Of a stretch of DNA of 64,000 nt, positions 12,181-24,130 are shown piece by piece (the first letter of the stretch is position 1; each line of letters opens with the position of its first letter). The notes under the pieces were generated by a model, which searched no databases, was not told where the DNA came from, and saw only the letters and a program-made list of their open reading frames with translations. The stretch is taken from the NCBI GenBank assembly GCA_007922225.1, contig ML679960.1:5278198-5342197 (forward strand). The letters are read 5' to 3'. A program made the translations under genes and the position numbers. The stretch comes from Emydura subglobosa. Its lineage: Eukaryota; Chordata; Testudines; Chelidae.

Positions 12181-12505
12181 GTGCATTTTATACATGGGAA
12201 ACTGAGGCACAGAGAGCCTTATGGCCAGATTTTCAAAGGTATTGAGGTGTACCTATAGATTAAATTAAATGCCTTATGGGATTTTCAAAAGCACTTAAGC
12301 TAACAATGGGAGTTAGATACCTCACCTGCTTAAGCACCCATAAAAATGCTTAAGCACCATAAAAAACACATATCTGCATCGAAATGTCTGAAAATCTGGT
12401 CCTAAGTGACTTCTTTGAGGTCCTAAAGGAAATCCGTGGCAGAGTAGTCACTTGAACCTAGGTTTTCAAGTTCTAGGATAGTGCCCTAACTACTGGACCT
12501 TCTTT
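12180..12505 (-). mobile_element. MIR/CORE-SINE, split by a MITE
   Basis: Core sequence gggaaactgaggcacagaga at 12196-12215 stops abruptly and resumes as taagtgacttctttgaggtc at about 12404. The tRNA-like head follows in reverse (acttgaacctaggtt to ccctaactactggacc, 12450-12500). The order matches an inverted MIR with an insertion in its core. Confidence 0.7.
12222..12406. mobile_element. Non-autonomous DNA transposon (MITE) inside MIR
   Basis: Ends are inverted: ggccagattttcaaagg on the left and tgaaaatctggtcc on the right. The interior has imperfect inverted cttaag motifs. It sits exactly where the MIR core is broken. The related short element at 14372-14453 has the same left end. hAT-like by terminal pattern; the target duplication here is degenerate. 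Confidence 0.55.
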
Positions 12506-12506
12506 T

Positions 12507-14234
12507 GACATCACATATAATTATGAGAAGTATCAGGGGCCAGAGCTACACCGTAAGATGATCCACAGTTTAAAACAAAACAAAACACACCCACAGACAA
12601 TCACTCCCTGAAATGTCACTGTGGGAATTGATGCAAAAGTTTTGAGAGAGGATTTGGGGCTTAGAACAATGAAAGAAAACAGAAAAATACATCCTAGAAA
12701 AAATAATTTAAAAAAAAGATGACAAACAAATCCCAAACAACCATCAACAGTTTTTTCTTTTGTTACAATATATGGATAAGGAAATAAGGTTGAACAAAAC
12801 AGTATTTTTAGCAAGCTATCCAGTTTGGTTTTGGTAAAAATATTTCTAAACTTACTTCCCACAGAATCTGTTTTCTCACATGTGTTTAGCTAAAGGATAT
12901 GGAATGTGTAGATGAAAAAAAAATAAGGCAACAAATGTTTTCAGGAATTAGCAAATGTGAGATGCCCAGAAACCTTGTAAATGACTTGCACAGCAGTAGA
13001 ACTCAGTAGCCAGCTGGCATCACCCGCACACCTTCAGTGTGGAATTTCAGTTAACATGATCCTGTTGGCAGCTTATGTATTACCCTTTTAAATGCACAGA
13101 ACGGTTTTGGGAAATAAACCACGTGACTAGGAGGACTACAAATCTCATTTAAAACCTTTCATGCACAAAACAAAAGGCCCAGAAGGTGAAGTTAAAAGCA
13201 GCTTTCCATGCTTCACTGCCTCACACCTGGCTATAAGAGCAATCTAACAGACGAGCAGGCTCCAAACAATTAAATAAATTTTTTAAAAATGATACAACTG
13301 GGACTTCCAAATGTCTGCTAAGTCTGTAGTGATCAAGGACAAATGTCTTGTTCTGGAATGCAAGGACCAGCTCCAGAAAATGTAAATGTTCAAAGGCCTA
13401 ATTTTCACAGGGCACCTGCTGTTTCTTTCTAAGCTTTCCATTTTTTTGCTGTATTTAATGAATGAAGATATTTAAAGTTTATTTCAGGCAACTGTTGTTG
13501 GGTGTTAGTTCTTTGATCAGAATCGTTTATACTGTGGCTTTGCCTAGTAAATGAACTTCAAATTTCACTGATGAATAACTTTTCCAGCACAGGCACTTTG
13601 GCAGCTTGCCAGAACTCTGAGCAACAGGCACAACTAAGTTGCATAAAGTGTGTTTTTTCTTGCTTCTCCATCTCCCCGCTCTGTGCTTCTGATACATTCC
13701 AACCCTCATGCCATTTTCTCTCATTCTTCCTTTGTTCCCTCTTCCCCCTTTCATTATTCTCTCTTTCCTGGTTCCTATAATTTTTAACTAGGTTTTTAAT
13801 AAGTTAATTAATATTTAATTAATAATTAATTAATGAGGAGCTACAAAGTGGTGGAATAATTTCAAAAGAGAAAAGAGTTGTAATAAGCAAGTTTTCTTCT
13901 TCCAGGGCACATGGTTTCAACAAGAAAATATAATATAATAATCAGAAAGCAAAGAGGGACCTCCTCCTCTCCCCCCGCAGCACCCAGTCTGGATTTCACC
14001 TGAGTCCCCCAAATATGGATCTCTCCAATCTCAAAGACAGCCACTCTCATATCCATCCCCTGACTGTCTGGGCAACGTGAGGGTAAAACAAAGAGTTAGC
14101 CTCTTAACTATCAAGGACTAGGTAGTGACACCCAATTACAAGTACCTTGTTGAACACCACAATGTACAATTCCTGCATCAGAATGGAGATGTAGAAACAT
14201 ATTCAGAGATGCCATAAAAATAAATGTATTTTAT
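12507..14234. other. Non-coding DNA with one AT palindrome
   Basis: No gene recognised. The stretch 12940-13430 looks repeat-free and of normal complexity. A 31-bp AT palindrome of ttaattaa units lies at 13804-13834. The frames near 13530-13780 are pyrimidine-rich artefacts. Confidence 0.45.
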
Positions 14235-14590
14235 TATTAATTATATTCTTTGTGAATTATTTGTATTCTGGTAGCACCTACAAGCCCCTGTCTGAGTTCA
14301 GGGCCCTGTTGTGCCAGGTGCTCTATACAAAAGGAACAAAAACACAATCTCTTCCCCCAAGAACTTAGAGACAGATTTTCAAAGGTATTTAGGTGCCTAA
14401 TGATGCACGTAGGCCCCTAATGGTCTTTTCGGATTACCTTTGCAAATCTGGCCCTCACAGTCTAAGCATAAAATTAGAGACAACAGGTGGATACAATAAC
14501 TGGGGGAACATAAGGCATTAGTGAGACCATTATAATTAGTGTGATAAGCAGTAATCACAGTAAGTTACACATTGATAAGTTAGTGTGAGG
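14235..14590 (+). mobile_element. Interspersed repeat family Z, copy 1, with nested MITE
   Basis: Contains tgtattctggtagcacctac, then ccctgttgtgccaggtgctc and a later segment agacaacaggtggatacaa. The same order occurs at 55706-55860 (plus) and, for the first part, reversed at 58818-58945. The three copies define a family; its formal class (SINE-like or LINE-derived) is not certain to me. A MITE at 14372-14453 interrupts it. Confidence 0.6.
14372..14453. mobile_element. 82-bp MITE nested in repeat Z
   Basis: Left end cagattttcaaagg and right end cctttgcaaatctggcc are inverted. Flanks cttagaga (14364-14371) and ctcacagt (14454-14461) agree at five of eight positions, consistent with an aged 8-bp hAT-type target duplication. 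The host repeat reads on continuously across the insertion. Confidence 0.55.
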
Positions 14591-15139
14591 GCAAATTGGT
14601 ATCGTTTGCATGTTGAGTGGTGAAACAAAGCATCTTTCCTCCCACAGTCAACACTTTGTTGCACTTTCTTGCACACCTTTGAATAATTACCAGGTTGCAG
14701 ATTTTGAATGGACACAATGGGCCCAATTCATAGGTCTGGCCAAACTGCACTCAATGCAAAATCTGAACATAGGAGGCAGACAGGGGCTTTTGCCATTTGA
14801 AGTTTCCCCATGCTAGAGGAATCCTCAGTTTTAATGGCCTTCTTGCACCACTGAAATGGTGCAAAAAGGGACCTAGCTTGCAGTTATTGTCTCAGTACAT
14901 GATCCAATTCAACTGACATTGACAGAAGTGTTATTGCTCTTTACAATGGCAGCAGGTGAAAAAAACAGAGGCATTGGTTACATAAAACAACTCAGACATT
15001 AAATGACTATAACTTGTTAAAAAAAAACCCAGATGATTCAAATTTGTAATATCAATATTGCTACGCACATTAGAGCAAGGTAGGGAGGAGGATTCTGATT
15101 GACAATGACAGTAAAAATGTTTTAAAGCTGACAAAGTCT
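14591..15139. other. Non-coding DNA
   Basis: A segment at 14700-14900 has the look of a degenerate palindromic MITE (gggcccaattcataggtc) but no clear second end. No gene seen. Confidence 0.4.
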
Positions 15140-15147
15140 TCCTATAT

Positions 15148-15540
15148 CAGTGGCTCTCGACCTTTCTAGACTACTGTACCCCTTTCACGAGTCTGATTTG
15201 TCTTGTTCACCCCACGTTTCACCTCACTTAAAATCACATATAAAAATACAAGTGTCACAGCACACTATTACTTAATAATTGCTTACTTTCTCATTTTTAC
15301 CCTATAATTATAAAATAGCACAACTGAAATATAAATACTGCACTTACATTTCAGTGTAAAGTATATAGAGCAGTATAAACAAGTCAGTGTCCGTATGAAA
15401 TTTTAGTTTGTATTGACTTCGCTAGTGCTTTTCATGTATCCTGTTATAAAACTAGGCAAATATCTTGCACAGCTGATGTACTCCCTGGAAGATCTCTGCA
15501 TGCCCCCAGGGGTACCCGTATCCCTCGTTGAGAACCACTG
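15148..15540. mobile_element. Non-autonomous hAT (Charlie-like) DNA transposon
   Basis: Terminal inverted repeats are cagtggctctcgacc on the left and cgttgagaaccactg on the right, the classic hAT-Charlie end CAGTGGTTCTCAACC. Flanking 8-bp direct duplications are tcctatat (15140-15147) and tcctatac (15541-15548), seven of eight identical. The 393-bp interior is AT-rich and encodes nothing, so mobilisation needed a transposase from elsewhere. Confidence 0.9.
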
Positions 15541-15548
15541 TCCTATAC

Positions 15549-18500
15549 AAATGTTATGCTGTACATTTGTGAGAGTTTATTCTTCTTAACATAAACTGCA
15601 GGGGGGAGGGGGAACTAGTTTCCTGTCACTATATCCAAGAAGGCAAAACAGTTCACAGAAAGAAGTGTAAGGGCTGTACAGATATCTGTTATGTGCAGTT
15701 CTACTAACATCTGAAAGTTTCATATTCTAAATATCAAGCAACAAGATAAGATAATAATTGTCATTTCTACAATGTCTCCTTGCTTTTATTATTATTTTTG
15801 CACTTTTTATATTGAAGTTCTTTCCATGTGGGGAATACTACAGGATCCTATTGTAAACATAGTACATAAGTTCTCCCCACTCTCTCCCAGGGGTTTTAAG
15901 CCAAAAGCCAATCAAGCCAATCAAGTTGTGTTGTGATGGACTGTGATTACAGCACAGTCCTTTGAGTAAGTAACAGGTTTGATTGCACAACAGGGGCCCT
16001 ATTGCCTAATATGCAATTTGATCCTAATAATTTTAGAAGCTTATCACTGGACTATTGCCTAGCTAACACAGTTACTTAGCCATACACTCAATGCCAAAAT
16101 CCAGCTATCCCATGAACATCCTAAGCCTTTTTTTTCCTTTTTGTGTGGGGAATCTGTTGAAAGTTTTCACTGCAAGAATGTTATGATATATTCAGAGTCC
16201 TTTTTGCAATAGAAAAATAGTATTTAAGTGAGAATAATTCCTTCATCTGATCCACAACAATGCATTCATTTTAGAAATATTTCCATTTTGTTTTTGCATT
16301 CTCATTCAAGTCTATACAAGCTTTGTCTTCTTTGAACTTATCCAGCTATGTGGAACTCATGAAATTTGTCCACAATCTTTAAACTCTTCTAGACTTGGAA
16401 GGGTGGATTAAAAACATTGAATTAATAAACAGCTGACTAATTTGCTTTATATAGTTTTGCTGAATATATAAAATGTGTGGTTTAAACTATTGACTGCTAA
16501 GAAAGCTAGACTAGGCAAAAATATCAAGTATTCTTCTCTATTACATTTATTTATAATCCTTCACTGAAAACCCTTTCCTCTTCCAGAACTGGTACACTGA
16601 AAAACTGTATGATTAAAGGATGTTTCAGACTTCAGTATAATTATTAATATTGATAGACATATTTCCGAGAGGCTATCAGAACTTTAGAATGCTATAGAAA
16701 TGCCATTTTAGAAGTATTCTTTATTTCTATTCATAAGTTTCTTTGGTTATTTAAAGAGAATCCTTGTACTGTAGTTATAACACTCCTGATGGAAGTTCAC
16801 TGCACTTGACTACGCACTAGTACAGAATATAATACTCATTAAAGTAAACATCATTTTTATATTATTTCAACTACTTTGGCAGAGCCCCAGAGAAGCAATG
16901 TTGTGATGTGAGTAATCTGTAGTATGCATGAACAACAGTCTAATGTTGTATAATTTAAGTGGCCAGCTGTTTAAAGATAAACTTTAAAAAAACTCACATT
17001 GTATGATTAATAGAGTTGAAAGGAAAATATGCAGTCAAATAACATTGGAACTAAAGATGCTGATAGTACAATATGTAAAAGACCTGTATGTAGATCTGGG
17101 TGAACAATTTACAATGAATAATGTATTCAGTGCACTTAAACCTTTTACCATTTGTGGATTATCCATGAACAGGTCATCTTTATCAATTTATTTGCTATTC
17201 ATCACTGTTCAATTTTTGTACAAATATTTTACACTCAAGAATGGCTCAGAAACTGTTTGGTGTAAGTATTAGTTATTCGCTATTCATAAAAGGGAAAATT
17301 CATCCCAATGCAGGGGGGACCATGTAAGGCACTTAAATCTTGCTTAAAGACTATTATGAGTGCTTAAGTGGCACTGAAATTGTGAATAGTTCTTGTGCTG
17401 GCCCTCTGAATTGGGTCAATGTCAGCCACTATCATTGGTCACCTAAAATTGCATCACATGGTTTCTGTTCACTGATTGGGCAAGCTGACCTTGATTTCCT
17501 CAGGCACTCCTGTGTATAAATGGGGATATCAGAGAGGATGAGGGAACACTTTGAGGGGAGATACATAGCAAAAGATAAAATTCCCTAGGCAGGACTAGGA
17601 CACTTTATATCATTTCCTGGTTGTCTTTTGCACAAGGAAAAAAAAGTTTGTATATATATTTGGCTACATGAATAGGCCACAGATTTAAAAAAAAAAAAAT
17701 AAAAAGTTGGTGAGAAAGATATAAGCCTACCAGATACTACAATCTGTTTTCTCTTGTCCCATTCACAGCAAGTAATTGCATGGGCGTATATATTCATTGA
17801 CCTAGTTGCAAATATATTGGCCAGATAGATACTTGACTGGATTATTCAATTGTTTCTGTGGCAGGATTTTGCTCAGGGGAACTTCAGGAGCTACTGCTTG
17901 TTCCCCATTATGTACGGCAGTAGAGCACACACCAATACATGTATCTATCAAGTGCATGGATTGAATCTACTTATTTCCATTTTATATTTATTTGTCACCA
18001 ACCAAACAGACCATAATTAATCACAAGCAGTACACAGTGCTATTTGTCTGCTTGAGTGTCGGAGCTATGGCCAGAATTTGGGGGACACTTTCTGTAATAA
18101 CTGTCTGACATCAAACAACTTTATTGATGCTGTATATTTTTTCTTAATATACTGTGCTAGTCCCTGAATTCACTATATACAACACTGATTTGTTGTCCCA
18201 CACGCATGCTCACTTGCCCATGCAAAAAGGTGTAGTCAGATCACTGAAACAACTTGTGTCTCAGGAGTCTGTGAATACCTTTATGCAAGTAACATGCATT
18301 GTCCCATTACTATATGCATACATAATGAACAAAGGTCGATATGGTTCTCACTGAAGCCAATGGTAGTCTGATCCCAGCCTGGATCAGGCTTTAAATGGGG
18401 TAGTCAACAGAAAAGAAAGTAAAAAGGGGTCTATGCCTTCCAAAATAATACACTTAGGCCCTTCAGAAAAAGGAAGGATACAGAGCCAGTATAAGCACTG

Positions 18501-19343
18501 CTAAACTAGTTTTATCCTCACTGTTTGATACTTCTGTCAATGACAAACCACAGTGAAAATCATAGAATTATCAGTCTAGTTTGTACAATTTAACCTTGAA
18601 AAGCAGGAAGTCGGGACCAAGGAAGGTCTTTCTGGGTAGGGAGGATGTGGTGAATAGTCTTGGCCAAGTGTAGATTGAGGACATCAAGGGTTTGTGCCTG
18701 TAGAAGATGAAAGTTCATCTATGGATGAACCATGCTATTTTTTTACGTCTTCTGAGAAAAGAGGAGAAAGAGGGGAAGAAAATCATAGATGTTCCTACCT
18801 ATGTGCCAGTTATCCCTTAGGATCAGGAGGAATAGCAGGGTCATCCTATGGATTGGCATAAGGCAAGATGTACTATTGTAAAGGAGGAGGAGCTCACCAC
18901 AATATGATCACATCTTACTTCAAAGTTGTTAGAAAAGGAATTACATACAATCAAGGTGACAGGGAGGAAGAAGTTGTTACACGTAATGTTAATGGAATGA
19001 GAAAAGCTTCAAGGATTAGTGAGGATACTGAGATGTCTATAGTGATCTCTACTGCAGCCTGTTGTCTATGTGGACCAATAATCTACAGGACTCGGTAAAC
19101 AGCAGTGAGAGTGAAAATCATAGAAGGACTATTTTTCCACTGTCTCAGTTATCAAAAATATGTAACTAGCTGAGAAGGTGATTCTGTATGCATCTTGGAT
19201 TTTATGGTAAAGTGTCCAAGCAGTTGTCCTTACGTAGGAAATCAGTGGATTCTTTTCTTTTCTTTTCTAGAAGTTTTCCACTGTGAGTTCTCTCCAATAT
19301 GAAAAAAGTAAAACAATATAGAAATACATTCAGTCTCCATGTT
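15549..19343. other. Long AT-rich non-coding stretch
   Basis: Nearly 3.8 kb without a convincing element or gene. The frame at 17003-17272 (89 residues) and others show no motif. Around 17280-17470 there are fragments that resemble worn palindromic MITEs, without definable ends. Confidence 0.45.
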
Positions 19344-19468
19344 GGAACTTTCAGAAGTGCTCAAAGCTGGCCCATCTCTGTTCCCATTGCTTGTCAATGG
19401 TAAAACTTCCATTGATTTTGATGGAAACAGAGTTAAACAGGTAAGCCTTGAGCACATCTGAAAATTCC
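19344..19468. mobile_element. 125-bp palindromic MITE
   Basis: Left arm ggaactttcagaagtgctca pairs with right arm tgagcacatctgaaaattcc, and the centre (cattgcttgtcaatgg, ccattgattttgatgg) is also self-complementary. The whole element can fold into one hairpin. Class not assigned because no clear target duplication was seen. Confidence 0.6.
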
Positions 19469-20189
19469 ATCCTAAAACTACTTTCAACCCATCTGGTTTT
19501 ATTCTGCCCTCATTTATACCCATGAACTCTAATAGCATTTCACAGGTGAAAGTGAATCCAGAATTTCACTGAGCTTGAATTGGATTGAAAAAGATTACTT
19601 CATACTGCTTCTCTGCCTACTCAATATCTTGTCCACCTACTCACTTGTCTATTTAAGGGACACAATCAACTTACAATTTGCATTTCTCTCTGGAAAAGTT
19701 TAACCTACCTTTGTAACAAGTAACACCTAAGATTACTGTAACTCAAAATGAGATTAGGGGAAAATATATATATATTGTTCTTTTTGTTCAGGTTGTCAGC
19801 CTACTGCATTTGCCAGCACTTTGTGAACAGCCAGTTTCACTGTTTCTCCTGTACAGCCAGTTTCAAACCGATTTTTAGAATGTATTTTTACATTGCAACA
19901 GGGAAGAAGACTATTTTAAAAACAAGAAAGTGATTAGAGACCCACAAAAATTGACAGGCATACTTAGGGCAAGCATAATACTTAGAATTACTTCTAACTT
20001 ATGTTTTGATTTAGACTAGATTTCAAGTTCATAGTGTTTCTATTCACAATCCAGGACCTTGTTTATGTTCTAAAAGCCTAATCCTGTATTTTAATTGTCA
20101 GAGGTGAAATCTATGAACAGTGTTATTACAACTCTGACCTAGCCTTGCTGGCATCCTTTACCTGTCAGGATCTGTAGAAAACCGGTGCC
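19469..20189. other. Non-coding DNA
   Basis: AT-rich, no recognised element; an (AT) run occurs near 19766-19776. Confidence 0.4.
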
Positions 20190-20765
20190 AATGCCTTGGA
20201 CTTGGGCAGTCTGTCCTAGTAGTCAGCCAGGCATTCAAAAACTACACACCAATAGGCAGCTCTAAAGTCAGGATCCAGGTGTGAGAGCAGAAAATCAGAA
20301 CCAGGATAAGACATGAAACTGGAACTAAAGCCAAGAGTCAGCAATGAGTTGGAGGCCAGAGTCATAGCCTAGGATTGGAGCTGGGACACTCAGAAACCAG
20401 AGTAACAGGGTTCAGTGACTGGAACAATACCGAAGGCAGGATCTGAGAACAGAGCAGGAATGAGGGACAAGACCAGACATCACATAGCAGATGCTGAAGT
20501 CTATAATAGCAGCAAGCCAAAATCCACCTTATTGCATAGAGAATTTTCTGTGTCTTTCTGACTTAGTGTACCCAGCCCAATCAGGGACCATGGAGCGCCT
20601 CCATTCAGGGCCTTATGGGCAGTACTTTTAGTGGAGTCTAGGCCTTAAGGATCCCCATTCAAGAGTCATTAGTAGAACTGTCAAGTGGTGTTGCCACTGC
20701 AGTAGCAGCTGGTGAGTTTGGGTAGGGAGTTCAGGAGCTGTGGATCTCCATAATATCTGAAAAAC
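20190..20765 (+). repeat. Purine-rich low-copy repeat (ccagagtcag type), copy 1
   Basis: Begins with a gtctgtcctagtagtcag phrase and is built of degenerate short units such as ccagagtcatagcc and gaaccagg. It shares start, unit type and tail (ccaatcagggacca) with 21701-22330, about 1.5 kb downstream in the same orientation. I recall similar material in turtle LTR-type repeats, but the class is uncertain. Confidence 0.45.
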
Positions 20766-20799
20766 TCACCATAAATATATGCATTAGTGTTAGAGGCAA

Positions 20800-21700
20800 T
20801 TAAAATTTGGAATTTCCATCTTGTAGGAAATTCCTTTTGTTTTCACCCAAAATGAGATAAGCTGAAATTTTTCTTGCAACAAAAATTTTAAAACAATTCA
20901 ATTTGGAAATGCTGATATGTTTCATATTCACATTTTTTATCACAATGAAACACTCTGACATTCCTGAAATTGAAATGTTTAATTTTGTTTTGTTGAATTG
21001 ACCTGAAAGACTTCCTTTCAAGTCAGATTAACATTAAACTATATTTCTCTTGCCTTCTAAGAGGTGTAGTTTGAGTCCCCATTGGCATCTATAGGCAAGG
21101 CTCCCTAGAGGACAGTATTTACTACAGTGCAATCTGCTCAGCAGACTGATCTGTGTGCACCAGGCAGCTCTGTCAGCTGGGTCTGCCCTGTATTGTGGGA
21201 CAGGTAGTGCTGCAGGGAACTCAGCCCATAGCATACAGCTCCCATAGGCAATGTGCTAGGGAAGTATAGTTCAGTGTGGTTGTTTAATTGATTCAGAACA
21301 AGATATTTTAGGTAAATTCATTAACATGGAACATTCTGATTTGTGTTGAACTGGCCTAAAACAAAATATTTTGATTTCATTTCTCCCCACTGTAAAGTTA
21401 AAATAAGTTAGAAAATTTAAAATTTTCAATAGAAAATTTTGATTTTGTGGAATCTCCATTTTTCGGTTGGAAAATCATTCCAATGGCAAATCCCTAATCA
21501 TTTCTAATTAGAGTGTCTACTTATGAAAGGGCTTTAGAAGTGATGGTTTATGCAGTCTTTCCTACCATGTGCTAACAATTGCACCAGCCATTAGAGATGG
21601 TTAGAAAATGGCAGTGTGGGGAGACATTCCTCCCTTCTCCTTTTTTGTTGAATTTTCACTTTGATGAAAAATTTAAGACCATTTTTTCCAGCTTCTGGGA
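20800..21700. repeat. AT-rich repeat family Y fragments
   Basis: Segments at 20800-21030, 21285-21500 and 21590-21700 are rich in gaaattttc/gaaaatttt words (aaaattttgattttgtgg) and resemble the arms of the palindromic elements at 41639-42385 and 47130-47780. They look like independent worn fragments separated by ordinary DNA. Confidence 0.4.
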
Positions 21701-22330
21701 TGTGGGCTGTCTGGCCTAGTACTCAGAGAAGGCATCAGGTCTAGTGGCAGAACAGTCATCTAGATTGGAGAGTGAAGCCAAATATCAGCACCAGAGTCAA
21801 CTGCCAATTACCAGAGCCAGGACTCAAGCCAGGGTCAGAACCAGAAATTGAAGCTGAGGTCAGATACCAACTGCCAGAGCCAAGAGTCAAGCCAGAGTCA
21901 GAAGTTGGAGACCAGAGCCAGTGCTCGTAACTGCTGTTTGGAGGTGAGGTGTAAGAGCGGGAACTGGAGGAGAAGCAAGGATCAAACACAGAGCAGGAGC
22001 ACAATGGAAACATGACCAAAGGTAGGGGTGAGTCAGGAGCAGGGGCAGGGGCAGCATTGGGTAGAGGAGCCAGGGACAAAAAAAGCTCCAATTCTGCCAC
22101 AACAGGAAATCACCTTGCTACTCAGACAAACTTCCTGTGCCTGGATTAAATAGTGTGGCTGAACTAATCAGTAGAGCTGGACAATCCTCCAATCAAGGCC
22201 CACATAGGTAGTGCCTTGGCTGAGGCTACAGTCCTACTAGTTCCTAGGCCCAGCAGGTTTCAGTGGAGGCTATGATGCAGTAGCTGTCTGAGGACTCCTA
22301 GGCCTGTGTTCAAGTCCTAGGGTATCATGT
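21701..22330 (+). repeat. Purine-rich low-copy repeat, copy 2
   Basis: Starts ggctgtctggcctagtactc. The interior from 21790 to 21930 repeats units near 24 bp (ccagagccaggactcaagcc, ccagagccaagagtcaagcc). The reverse strand keeps a 114-residue frame with Gly/Ser repeats (DPGLSPGSG), a by-product of the short repeat, not a gene. See copy 1 at 20190. Confidence 0.5.
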
Positions 22331-22699
22331 CTTACACCCTGATCAAATCTGCTGCTCCCAAATCTTCCTTCTGGAGATGGCAGGAAGTTTGTGACACATA
22401 TACAGGGTTCTCTTGCATGCTATTCTGTCTAGTTCTAGTCTATTATGACTCTTATGGCACTTTTACTTCAAGGGGATGGTATCTTCACACCACTCAGAAA
22501 TTCATTAACTGTATAACTAGTGTATGTCATGTTTCTTTCTCTCCTTTTCCAATTCTCTCAGTTAGGGGAAGTTTGTAGCAGAATTCCTAAATTAGGCACT
22601 CCCTATATATTTTTTTAGTAGGGTCCAATCCAGCAGGAAAACTCAAATGATGCCTATCCCACACAGAGGATAACTGGGGATGAGCAGGTCAGGAATTTT

Positions 22700-22990
22700 G
22701 TGTGTGAGAGAGATTAGGGCGCTCGTCTTGAATGGAGGGAAACCCAGATTCAAATACCTTCTCTGCCTAAATTTAATAGGGAATTGAACCTAGGTCTCCC
22801 ATCTCACTGCCCTAACCATGGGGCTATTGGGTATTCTGGGGCTGGGTATCATCAGTCTCTCCTACTGGAGCTGTTCCACTTTGTATGAATAATTAGATAA
22901 TCACTTAATAAGGACTTGAACCTGACTCTTTCACAGCCCTGGTGAATATCTTAACCACTGTCTGTAGAGTCAATCTTGTTCTCATTTTCT
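22700..22990. mobile_element. tRNA-derived composite repeat, copy D (three heads)
   Basis: One forward head lies at about 22713-22775. A reverse head at 22784-22838 reads on the minus strand tagccccatggttagggca followed by B-box-like ggttcaattcc. A third head, also reverse, is at 22913-22972 (cttgaacctgactct to atcttaaccactg). Between heads two and three is the same linker block found at the start of the window (tatgaataattagataatc). Confidence 0.6.
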
Positions 22991-23031
22991 GTCTGGCCTA
23001 ATGAATATTTTATTATTTAATACAAAGGGGA

Positions 23032-23547
23032 GTGCAGCCAGGATGTGTGGCCTCCTTCAGAGATAGATGGGAGGAAGAGCCACACCCTCTCTGGGGGGCA
23101 GAATCCACTGCAGTGACACCTGACCAGAAGCAGGTGGGACGGGAAGGAAGCATAAGAGGCAGGCCTTCCCACTCAGTCAGGGGAAGGTGGCTGAGGGAAA
23201 AGGATGTCTCTCCCTTGGTGCCGGGGCCTGAACCTGTGCCTAACTGTTACCTGGAGGAGAAGCTGCCCATTGCCTGGGGCCCAGAGGACCTGGAGGAGCT
23301 TCCTGAGCCCAGTGAGCCAGAGGAGACCCTGGGACTGGGCAACTTGGAGGAACTACCTGAGTTTCCAACCCCCTACAGGACAGAGGAAGTCCCTGGATCC
23401 TGTAACCTGAAGGAGCTGTCCTCCATGGATGAGCCGGACAAGTTCCCAGACCTGCCATCGAGTGACAAGGCTGAGGGCTTCTGGAACGCCCCAAGGGCAA
23501 AGTACCCCAAGGGACCAGAGTGCAACGGAAGGGACCAGGTACTATAG
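23032..23547 (+). other. Acidic Pro/Glu-rich open frame without ATG, GC-rich island
   Basis: A 171-codon frame is open from 23032, but the first codon is GTG and the first in-frame ATG is at 23425, so there is no normal start. The middle has imperfect repeats of about 20-22 residues (EDLEELPEPSEPEETLG, GNLEELPEFPTPYRTEE, CNLKELSSMDEPDKFPD). GC content is far above the surroundings. No family is recognised. It could be an exon of a broken gene or part of a GC-rich repetitive element; the adjoining 77-bp tandem array and flanking composites favour a repeat. A fragment similar to its start (agagatagatgggaggaaga, from 23060) recurs at about 24199, near the other side of the array. Confidence 0.3.
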
Positions 23548-23759
23548 GGAGAAGGTGGGAGGAAGTAGCCTAGGAGTAGCTGACTATAGTTCAGCTGAGC
23601 TTGCGCTTGGTCTGAGGCAGCGTATTTCAGCTGGAGCCCCGCTGACCCAGTGACGGGACACCCCATCACTGACAGGGCCCTGGGCTGGGATGCAGTGGAG
23701 ATGATTGGGCCTGCGTTCCCCTCCCCTCTTCCTATCCCGACCTAAGGATGATTGCCTGC

Positions 23760-24130
23760 TGAGGGCCAGAGCCTGTTCCTCCTTGCCTGCCCGACCTGCC
23801 TGAGGGCTGGGCCTTGGACCATTGACTCGCCCTGCCAAGGGCTAGAGACTGCTTCCCTCACTGCCTGGCCACCCTGTGGAGGACCGGGCCTTAGACTAGT
23901 TCCTCACATGGTGAGGGCTGGAGATGGTTCCCATTGGCAGGCCCACTCTATCTAAGGGTTGGGCCTCAGAACTACTTACTCACCCTATGAAGGGCTCGAG
24001 ACCGGTCCTGTTTGCCAGCGCGCCCTGCCTAAGTGTTGGGCCTTGGACAATGTGCGTGCCCTACTAAAGGGCCAGAGACTAGTCCCCATTTGTTTGGCCC
24101 ACCCTCCTAAGGGCTTGGCCCAGAAACCTT
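23760..24130 (+). repeat. Tandem array, period about 77 bp
   Basis: Two alternating sub-units are visible: type 1 (gagggctgggccttggac, then ctcgccctgcc) and type 2 (agggctagagact, then a tggcccaccct-like phrase). Type 1 units begin near 23802, 23880, 23955, 24032 and 24110, giving spacings of 75-78 bp. About four and a half copies, diverged. GC-rich, continuing the island that starts at 23030. Confidence 0.7.

Noticed and set aside
21756..22100. 114-residue minus-strand frame with Gly/Ser repeats
   Set aside because: Direct product of the degenerate 24-bp repeat unit on the other strand; no start context or homology.
22780..22840. Possible genuine tRNA gene on the minus strand
   Set aside because: A and B boxes are present but spacing is short and the acceptor and anticodon stems do not form; it fits a SINE head.
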